A stretch of 10,794 nucleotides of DNA, from the NCBI GenBank assembly GCA_031263965.1, contig JAISES010000519.1, positions 1-10,794 of the forward strand. Direction: 5' to 3'. Positions 5,901 through 10,794 of this stretch are shown piece after piece; position 1 is the stretch's first letter, and each line of letters begins with the position of its first letter. Position numbers and translations under genes: made by a program. The notes beneath the pieces were generated by a model. It searched no databases. It saw nothing but the letters and a program-made list of their open reading frames with translations, and had not been told where the DNA came from. Origin of the DNA: Prevotella sp. GTDB lineage: Bacteria > Bacteroidota > Bacteroidia > Bacteroidales > Dysgonomonadaceae.

Positions 5901-8866
5901 TTACCTCTGTATCGGATGGCATATCTATGACAGAAAATATTTTATTGGAAAATGAACGGAAAACCGCGGATACCGACCGGAATATTAAACTCGAAGTATT
6001 CCGCGACAAGCTCCGTCCGGGGCAGGAAGAAACATGGACGATAAGCATTAAAGATAAGGATAACAATCCAGTTAAAGCTGAATTATTAGCCTCTATGTAC
6101 GACACATCTCTGGATAAATTATATCCTTATACCGCTTGGGCTTTAAACCGTCCATATATCCACAAGGTGTATTTATATCCGATGGATTTCCAGCAATCAT
6201 ACTCGCGTGGTTATGACAAATGGTTCTCTCTTGGAAAGGGGATTGATTATTTAAAAGTACCGTCCTTAACTTTCGACCGGATCAATTGGTTTGGGTATTT
6301 AGCTTCATATGCATTTAACTTTAGAACAAGAAATGCATATGCAACAGGAGCTATTCCCGGGGTTGAAGTCAAAAGTGTAATGAAAGAAAAAATAGTATAT
6401 AGAGACTCCGGAGATAAAGTAAGCAAAGTTCTGGATTTAAAATTGGTAGACCAAGCCAACGATCAAATAGAATTCTCTGCTGGTTGGGGGCAAACAGGAG
6501 TTATAGATAAACTCCAAGTATCAGAAACCACTCCTCAAATCCGCCGGAACTTTAACGAGACAGCGTTCTTCTATCCTCAACTGCGGACAAACGAAAAGGG
6601 TGAGACACTTATCTCGTTTACCGTACCGGAAAGCAATACTACATGGCGGTTCCATGCATTAGTACACGATAAGGATGCACGCACAGGCACATTAGAACAA
6701 ATGATCGTTACACGCAAAGAATTGATGGTAACACCCAATATGCCCCGTTTCATTCGCCAGGGAGATAAGACAAATATCTCCACCAAAATATCGAATCTGT
6801 CGGAAGGGACTATTTCGGGAGAGGTGCGCATCGAGTTCTTCGATCCTGTAACCGATAAAGTTATTAATCTGGATATACCCGGTCAGACGCAATCGTTCAC
6901 AATAGAAAAAGACGCGTCTACCTCTGCCGGATGGACATTTGACGTGCCGGACGATATAGAATTGCTAGGCTGCCGCATAGTTGCGCAGAATGCTGCTTTC
7001 AGCGATGGAGAGCAGCATGTTTTAGCCGTATTGCCGAATCGTATGCTCGTAACCGAAAGCATGCCTGTCGACATTCTTAAAGCGGGAACAAGCACATTCA
7101 CGATGGACAAATTACAACAAAATAATTCATCCACAATAAGCAATTATCGCCTGACTCTGGAATATGCCTCCAATCCTGCATGGTATGCCGTACAAGCATT
7201 GCCAACTATGAGTAATCCGACAAACGAAAATGCTGTAAACTGGTTTGCGAGCTACTATGTGAATACATTGGGTTCGTCCATTGTCCGCCAATATCCTAAA
7301 GTTTCGGCAATGATACAGGCATGGCAAAAACAAGGGGCAGATAAGCAAACATTGGTTTCTAAACTGCAAAAAGACGAAGAACTGAAATCTGTCCTTCTTG
7401 AAGAAACGCCTTGGGTATTGGATGCCAAAGATGAAACAGAACAAATGCAACGACTGTCCTTGCTATTCGATCTGAATAACACAAAACAACTGACCGATGC
7501 CGCTACCCGGAAATTAGCCGAACTAATGGACAATAGCGAAAACGCATGGTCGTGGTACAAAGGGTTGTATCCCAGCCGCTCTGTCTCGCAATATATTCTT
7601 TACGGATATGCAAAACTGCAACAGGTGGGGCAGGTGGAATATTCCGGACAAATAAAGACAATGCAGATGAATGCCTTGAAGTTTATAGACAAAGGGATAG
7701 CGGAAGACTTCAAGAATCTGAAAAAATATAATAAGGAATGGGAAAAGACGACCTATGTTTCTACCAGCCAGATCGAATTTGCTTACGTACGTTCATTCTA
7801 CCGCGATATACCTGCCGGTAGGGAAGCCCGTGAAGCAGAACGTTTCTACACCGGTGTTGCAACTAAGAACTGGACGAAGCTGAATATGTATGAACGCGCC
7901 CTGTTGTCTATGGTTCTTAAACGGAACGGGGACAAAACAACTGCCAACCGGATCGTAAAATCGATCAGGGAAAATGCTGTCAGCGACAAACTGGGAATGT
8001 ATTGGGCGAATAGCCGTGGTAATGTGTTCTTGTCCATGTCGCCTGTCAGTATCCACACATTCATTATGGATGCCCTGAAAGAAGCAGGCGCTGCCAATGA
8101 TGAAATGAACCGGATGAAACGCTGGCTTCTCAACCAGAAACGCACTCAGGTATGGGAAACAACCCACGCCTCAATCGATGCCATCAGCGCGTTGTTGAGT
8201 ACAGGTTCCGATTGGTTTACAGGAGAAACATCCCCTGCGACAATAAAAGTAGGCGGAGAAAAGATAGAACCCGGGAATACAGAGTTGGGCACAGGATACT
8301 TTAAACAGAGCTGGGATAAATCAATGATAAATAAAGATATGGCCAAAGTAGAGATAAAAACTTCCGGCTCCGCCCCTGCATTTGGCGGGCTATATTGGCA
8401 ATATTATGAAAATCTGGATAAGATCACTTCGCAAAAAGGCGATCTGAATATAGAAAAGCTGTTATTCAAAGAAACAGTCGATGCTTCAGGCAAAGGACTG
8501 GCACAAGTCACAGAAAAAAATGCGTTGGCCGTAGGCGATAAAGTAATTGTGCGATTGACCATAAAAGCAGACAGGGATATGGAATTTGTACACCTGAAAG
8601 ATATGCGTGCCTCATGCTTCGAGCCGCAGCAGGTAATTTCAGGTATCAAATGGGTCGGCAGCCTGATCTATTACCAATCAACAAAAGATGCTTCGACTAA
8701 CTTCTATTTCGACCGCCTGCCAAAAGGTACGTATGTGCTCGAATATCCGGTATATGTAAACCGTACAGGGGAATATGCCAACGGCATCGCTACAATACAA
8801 TGCATGTATGCACCTGAATTTGCATCACATACGCAAGGCATAAAAGTGATTGTAAAAGAGAAATAA
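2954..8866 (+). CDS. Secreted alpha-2-macroglobulin family protein lacking the thioester motif
   Basis: This very large exported protein (1970 residues) belongs to the bacterial alpha-2-macroglobulin family, thought to trap or block proteases in the periplasm or at the surface. A signal peptide spans about 1-20 (ends CMIAQ, then TSNN); Cys16 sits in LSIC, a poor lipobox, so signal peptidase I is more likely. Residues ~21-360 are largely helical and not assignable to a macroglobulin domain. Beta-sandwich MG domains start near 365; diagnostic motifs are TDRSIYRPGQ (587-596) and VEEYKRPTFEV (from 670). The A2M signature region begins near TAFFYPQL (1203). The helical thioester-type domain spans about 1400-1750 and contains ETPWV near 1484. 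At the thioester site the family's CxEQ is replaced by NAVN (1426-1429), so covalent trapping by a thioester should be impossible. The C-terminal MG domain ends with MYAPEF (1951-1956), as in YfhM/YfaS relatives. Length is normal for Bacteroidota. A terminator follows. Confidence 0.93.
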   Translation: MKKHLLTGLLFLLSICMIAQTSNNKYEAEWKQAAAHEQNDLPQSATLTVNAILEKAIADKNNTQVIKALVYKNKYKRQINNNDNKGIFTDLQALDDQAANPGEKALLYSMLAELYLNFYNSDPWNINRRTKLAGFVPEDMDEWSSNIFSDKIIENLDLSIKEVAELKRHTTKEYDDIILTGADGAKYYPTLYDFLMDRAITIAKSIIRIGNEEFDISSTGLKTVQLILPADEYIKLDINAGIDKKQIVWLYYQQYIKDLSDRNLTPALILTETDKIEFLGNNSGTLSAQTIRDAYIRLEKLYGEDETSIEIIDKIVNSYPYNEGDQRKINEEKYIWLKKGIQKYPGYARINSLKSMLQALEEPSIGINPKQAVMYPDTPVQLSVMYKNTQALTPKPVFSLYRVENGKYSLVKKFNPDLRSKQTYNTDTLSLNIGSLPLGSYCFSTYSAGILEKPSVKNDDTNKINFVVSSLTTFTRSSNKDEYEIFVADRLSGKPIQGATIKVYPSDDSKNRNELPATLKTNDLGFAIYRDTNKPKDSWRYNIATYQAEYGKDIYQERGTINGSANYRWTNSEPTTNQRLTATSIFTDRSIYRPGQTVYFKAIVLDSDSKPVTGKYYTAKLHNRNSEIVSQKNITTNEYGSIAGEFALPATGLTGSYHIEINGNTIYFTVEEYKRPTFEVTFDKVEKTYTFGEEVKLKGYAKNFSGISLQDANVKYTINRQQFNFWFWRSNRGSHFTDGTVKTNDDGSFEIIFTPESGDGYNSFLRPFNDRQIYTFSVTATVTDVNGETQSNSYSLNVGNVSMVIDLEIPEQMEKSEDYKLNIAAKNLQGADIETTGTYSVYALDDNNAIRNKALDGKFKTGEQAGLKNRLQTLASGKYQLQVTAKDSDGNDITENKDFVIYSYGDKKPPVKTNKWIARKNTVFGNKPVEVIYGTSEKDRYILYQLFNNDKIFERRYVKLSEENQNFYVMYKPEYGEEVYMSFTSVSDGISMTENILLENERKTADTDRNIKLEVFRDKLRPGQEETWTISIKDKDNNPVKAELLASMYDTSLDKLYPYTAWALNRPYIHKVYLYPMDFQQSYSRGYDKWFSLGKGIDYLKVPSLTFDRINWFGYLASYAFNFRTRNAYATGAIPGVEVKSVMKEKIVYRDSGDKVSKVLDLKLVDQANDQIEFSAGWGQTGVIDKLQVSETTPQIRRNFNETAFFYPQLRTNEKGETLISFTVPESNTTWRFHALVHDKDARTGTLEQMIVTRKELMVTPNMPRFIRQGDKTNISTKISNLSEGTISGEVRIEFFDPVTDKVINLDIPGQTQSFTIEKDASTSAGWTFDVPDDIELLGCRIVAQNAAFSDGEQHVLAVLPNRMLVTESMPVDILKAGTSTFTMDKLQQNNSSTISNYRLTLEYASNPAWYAVQALPTMSNPTNENAVNWFASYYVNTLGSSIVRQYPKVSAMIQAWQKQGADKQTLVSKLQKDEELKSVLLEETPWVLDAKDETEQMQRLSLLFDLNNTKQLTDAATRKLAELMDNSENAWSWYKGLYPSRSVSQYILYGYAKLQQVGQVEYSGQIKTMQMNALKFIDKGIAEDFKNLKKYNKEWEKTTYVSTSQIEFAYVRSFYRDIPAGREAREAERFYTGVATKNWTKLNMYERALLSMVLKRNGDKTTANRIVKSIRENAVSDKLGMYWANSRGNVFLSMSPVSIHTFIMDALKEAGAANDEMNRMKRWLLNQKRTQVWETTHASIDAISALLSTGSDWFTGETSPATIKVGGEKIEPGNTELGTGYFKQSWDKSMINKDMAKVEIKTSGSAPAFGGLYWQYYENLDKITSQKGDLNIEKLLFKETVDASGKGLAQVTEKNALAVGDKVIVRLTIKADRDMEFVHLKDMRASCFEPQQVISGIKWVGSLIYYQSTKDASTNFYFDRLPKGTYVLEYPVYVNRTGEYANGIATIQCMYAPEFASHTQGIKVIVKEK

Positions 8867-8876
8867 TCTTATCGGA

Positions 8877-8915
8877 CTGCTATCCTGTAGAATAAGCTAT
8901 GGGATAGCAGTTTTT
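8877..8915 (+). terminator. Intrinsic terminator after the macroglobulin gene
   Basis: CTGCTATCC (8877-8885) and GGATAGCAG (8902-8910) form a perfect nine-base stem with a 16-base loop, followed directly by TTTTT (8911-8915). It starts 11 bases after the macroglobulin stop codon, and the next gene begins 22 bases past the T-run. This implies that the transpeptidase-like gene has its own promoter squeezed between terminator and ATG, or depends on read-through. Confidence 0.85.
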
Positions 8916-8924
8916 ATATCCTGC

Positions 8925-8932
8925 AAACTTTG
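8925..8932 (+). promoter_or_regulatory. Weak -7 box candidate for the transpeptidase-like gene
   Basis: AAACTTTG differs from the Bacteroidota -7 consensus TAnnTTTG at one fixed position. No TTG is present at the expected -33 distance, which falls inside the terminator stem. Its TTTG is exactly five bases before the ATG at 8938, the same spacing as at crcB. It is a candidate only. Confidence 0.25.
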
Positions 8933-8937
8933 TAACA

Positions 8938-9591
8938 ATGAATAAAATACAACACTCATTTATCATCCTGATATTATCTCTTACTTTTATCATGTGCAAT
9001 GCTAATAATAAAGAAAACCAAAAGCAGGAACATGCATCGAAGGAAAATAAAGAGATGGTTGAGAAGCAAGCTCTCCTATCGCGCCTGAAAGCCAAAGCTG
9101 ATACAGCCAGATTATTCTGCAAACAAAAAGGGCTGAATACCGGATATTGTTTTCTGGTCGATCTTAGCATTCATTCGGGGAAAAATCGTTTCTTCGTATG
9201 GGATTTTGCAAAGGATACCATCAAGTATGAGAGTCTTTGCTGTCATGGTTACGGGATGAAAAGCACACAGGCAAAACCGGTGTTCAGCAATGTAGAAGGA
9301 AGCTATTGTTCATCATTGGGCAGATACAAAATAGGGATCCGTTCGTATAGCCAGTACGGCATAAATGTTCATTACAAGATGCATGGCTTCGACAGAACAA
9401 ACAGTAACGCGTTCAAGCGATGGATTGTATTGCATTCACATACCCCCGTTCCGGATCATGAAATTTACCCAAGCCACTTACCCTTGGGTTGGAGCCAAGG
9501 TTGTACGGTAATAAACAACGGGATAATGCGTAAAGTGGATACGTTGCTAAAGAGTGCCAAGAAGCCTGTTCTGTTATGGGTATATGTTTAA
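8938..9591 (+). CDS. Exported L,D-transpeptidase-like protein, YkuD_2 (murein L,D-transpeptidase catalytic domain) family
   Basis: This protein probably acts on peptidoglycan in the periplasm as a cysteine transpeptidase or hydrolase. The N-terminus is a hydrophobic export segment (about 5-20) ending in Cys20. The preceding FIM is a poor lipobox, so lipoprotein status is uncertain. A charged Lys/Glu-rich linker (24-55) follows. The catalytic domain (about 65-217) shows the PF13645-type series: HGYG at 103-106, PVFSN at 115-119, SSLGRYKIG at 125-133, a Tyr-Gly turn (140-141), FKRWIVLHSH with His166 and His168, and GWSQGC with the predicted nucleophile Cys189. This matches the family order HG / FSN / SSLG / RxIVxH / SxGC. 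The total length of 217 is usual. The gene follows the macroglobulin terminator and converges on the next gene. Substrate and true activity (crosslinking or anchoring) cannot be told from sequence. Confidence 0.85.
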   Translation: MNKIQHSFIILILSLTFIMCNANNKENQKQEHASKENKEMVEKQALLSRLKAKADTARLFCKQKGLNTGYCFLVDLSIHSGKNRFFVWDFAKDTIKYESLCCHGYGMKSTQAKPVFSNVEGSYCSSLGRYKIGIRSYSQYGINVHYKMHGFDRTNSNAFKRWIVLHSHTPVPDHEIYPSHLPLGWSQGCTVINNGIMRKVDTLLKSAKKPVLLWVYV

Positions 9592-9592
9592 A

Positions 9593-10621
9593 TTATTGCT
9601 TTTCTACAAGCTTTAATAATAATTCCGGTTCGTCCGTTGTAATATAGTCCAATCCCAGATTGATGTAGGTTTTCATGTCTTCCTCCTTATTTACAGTCCA
9701 TACGTTTGTTTTTAGATTCTGGGCATTTGCCTTTTTTACAAGCTCAGGATCTTTTTCAAAATGGGAAAAATGATAATCTATTCCCGATATCTTTGCTGCC
9801 TTCAATTCTTCAAGACTTTTATCCGCTTCCAGATACTGTATATTTGCAGTAGGATCCAGTTCGCGTATACGCATTGCAGCATCGAAATCGAATGTAATAT
9901 AGTCTACCCATGCTTGTGCTCTTAGCCTATGTACTAATTGTACGGAAGAGTCGGCGACAGCTTTACAACGTTCTTTTCCTTTCTGAGAAGCTTTTACTTC
10001 CAACACTAAGCGGGTCTTATTCTGGCCTTTTATGCGAAGCAGGTATTGTTCGAGGCTGGGAACAAAGTCTCCGTCTTTAAGGGGTATCCGAAACAATTCT
10101 TCTGCGGTGGTTTCTTCTACTTTTTTTCCTCCTATCGATGGGTCATGCGACAGTACCGGAATATTATCCGATGACAGCCATACGTCAAATTCTGCTGCTT
10201 CGCAACCCAATTCGATTGTTCTTTCCAAAGATTTCATTGAATTTTGGCTTGCATCTTGATTCTTCCATGCACCACGATGGGCTATAACCTTGTTGCATAT
10301 AAAATTGTCTTTTACCAATTCAAAGGTTTTCTTTTCTCCGCCGTTGTTCTGCAATGTTATTTGATAACATTCAGGCGATTTTTCGTTTATAGAAATGTTC
10401 TTCTTAAGAGTTATGCAACCTTCTTTATTGACCATGAATATGTTAGAGGCATCTTTGAGTGTTACCTTTTCTCCCTGACGGGTGACGATTTTACCTATGA
10501 CTGCGCCCTTTTTATTCACAGGAATAAGGTAGCTGTCCAGTGTCAACAACTCTTTTCCTGATTGGGCAAATACTATAATTAAATTGAGTAACAAGGCTGA
10601 AAGTAGAATTGTTCTTTTCAT
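9593..10621 (-). CDS. Secreted glycerophosphodiester phosphodiesterase family protein with beta-rich N-terminal domain
   Basis: This enzyme hydrolyses glycerophosphodiesters to glycerol 3-phosphate and an alcohol in the periplasm or at the surface. The signal peptide is residues 1-20 (hydrophobic core, then VFAQ before SGKE). Residues ~21-108 form a beta-rich domain of about 90 residues that looks cadherin-like (GAVIGKI, then VNKEGCITLKK); I assign this only tentatively. The GDPD barrel starts at IAHRGAW (113-119). Catalytic and metal residues are visible: His115, Arg116, Glu144 and Asp146 in EFDVWLS, His159 in SHDPSI, and Glu208 and Lys210 in LVLEVK. The C-terminal barrel strands NVWTVN (306-311) and ITTDEP (327-332) are typical. 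The ATG at 10619-10621 gives a normal signal peptide and lies about 20 bases from the predicted transcription start. The stop codon is one base from that of the converging transpeptidase-like gene, leaving no room for a separate terminator. Confidence 0.93.
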   Translation of the reverse strand: MKRTILLSALLLNLIIVFAQSGKELLTLDSYLIPVNKKGAVIGKIVTRQGEKVTLKDASNIFMVNKEGCITLKKNISINEKSPECYQITLQNNGGEKKTFELVKDNFICNKVIAHRGAWKNQDASQNSMKSLERTIELGCEAAEFDVWLSSDNIPVLSHDPSIGGKKVEETTAEELFRIPLKDGDFVPSLEQYLLRIKGQNKTRLVLEVKASQKGKERCKAVADSSVQLVHRLRAQAWVDYITFDFDAAMRIRELDPTANIQYLEADKSLEELKAAKISGIDYHFSHFEKDPELVKKANAQNLKTNVWTVNKEEDMKTYINLGLDYITTDEPELLLKLVEKQ

Positions 10622-10645
10622 AAAATCGCTGATAAATTAGAAATA

Positions 10646-10677
10646 CAAATTTAGAAACTATTTGAATTTTATAGCAA
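10646..10677 (-). promoter_or_regulatory. Bacteroidota-type promoter of the glycerophosphodiesterase gene
   Basis: On the minus strand, TTG (complement of 10675-10677) is followed after 21 bases by TAAATTTG (complement of 10646-10653). This matches the -33 TTG / -7 TAnnTTTG arrangement at an accepted spacing. An A-tract of nine bases sits directly upstream of the TTG (complement of 10678-10686), like an UP element. The predicted leader to the ATG at 10621 is about 20 bases and contains no strong Shine-Dalgarno, as is usual in this phylum. Confidence 0.65.
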
Positions 10678-10792
10678 TTTTTTTTTATAGATATTTTCAG
10701 ATGGATTTTGTTCTTTTTGCTTGCAGGTTTAGCGGGCTAAACCAAAAGTAAAAAGGGGAAAATACGCTGAAAAGAGCATAAAAAAATTGCTA
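10672..10792. repeat. Inverted A-tract/TTGCTA repeat, possible divergent promoter pair
   Basis: TAGCAA followed by nine T (10672-10686) and seven A followed by TTGCTA (10780-10792) are inverted copies over at least 13 bases, ends about 120 bases apart. The left copy contains the -33 TTG of the glycerophosphodiesterase promoter on the minus strand. The right copy presents the same A-tract plus TTGCTA on the plus strand, pointing out of the window. Part of the match is a homopolymer, so chance cannot be excluded. Confidence 0.45.
10726..10743. promoter_or_regulatory. Perfect 8-bp palindrome, operator-like, in the right-hand intergenic region
   Basis: GGTTTAGC (10726-10733) and GCTAAACC (10736-10743) are perfectly complementary around GG. 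With a two-base spacer it is a better fit to a DNA-binding site for a dimer than to an RNA hairpin. It has no T-run on either side that would make it a terminator. It lies near the middle of the inverted repeat 10672-10792. I see no gene between 10622 and 10794. Confidence 0.35.
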
Positions 10793-10794
10793 AG

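Overview
The window looks like chromosomal DNA of a member of the Bacteroidota, most likely order Bacteroidales. The reasons are the moderately AT-rich composition, Bacteroidota-type promoter boxes (TAnnTTTG at -7), few Shine-Dalgarno sequences, and protein families in the form they usually take there: a ~1970-residue secreted alpha-2-macroglobulin, a short RecQ without an HRDC domain, and a glycerophosphodiesterase with a beta-rich N-terminal domain. A Dysgonomonas-like source is possible, but I cannot prove genus from this sequence.

Layout, left to right. (1) 1-1788, plus strand: a RecQ helicase cut by the left window edge at its Walker A motif, ending at a hairpin that can act as a terminator on both strands. 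(2) 1842-2240, minus strand: a decayed fragment of a cholesterol-dependent (thiol-activated) cytolysin with no ATG, no membrane-binding domain 4 and an apparent internal deletion. (3) 2309-2408: a two-tier ~100-bp palindromic repeat, MITE- or REP-like. (4) 2511-2867, plus strand: a FluC/CrcB fluoride channel. (5) 2954-8866, plus strand: a giant secreted alpha-2-macroglobulin family protein whose thioester motif (CxEQ) is replaced by NAVN, followed by a good intrinsic terminator. (6) 8938-9591, plus strand: an exported YkuD_2-type L,D-transpeptidase-like protein. (7) 9593-10621, minus strand: a secreted glycerophosphodiester phosphodiesterase converging on the previous gene with a single base between stop codons. 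Its promoter (10646-10677) is the best in the window. (8) 10672-10792: the upstream region, with an inverted A-tract/TTGCTA repeat and a small palindrome, suggesting a divergent promoter for a gene beyond the right edge.

Apart from RecQ and FluC, the intact genes encode envelope proteins: a macroglobulin without a thioester, a peptidoglycan-active enzyme and a lipid-headgroup phosphodiesterase, all with export signals. The macroglobulin neighbours a cell-wall enzyme, which recalls the yfhM-pbpC pairing of other bacteria, but here the partner is a transpeptidase-like protein rather than PBP1C. I see no CRISPR, phage, tRNA, rRNA or intact transposase. The most noteworthy points are the cytolysin remnant next to a palindromic repeat, the lost thioester, and two genes whose -7 TTTG lies exactly five bases before the ATG.
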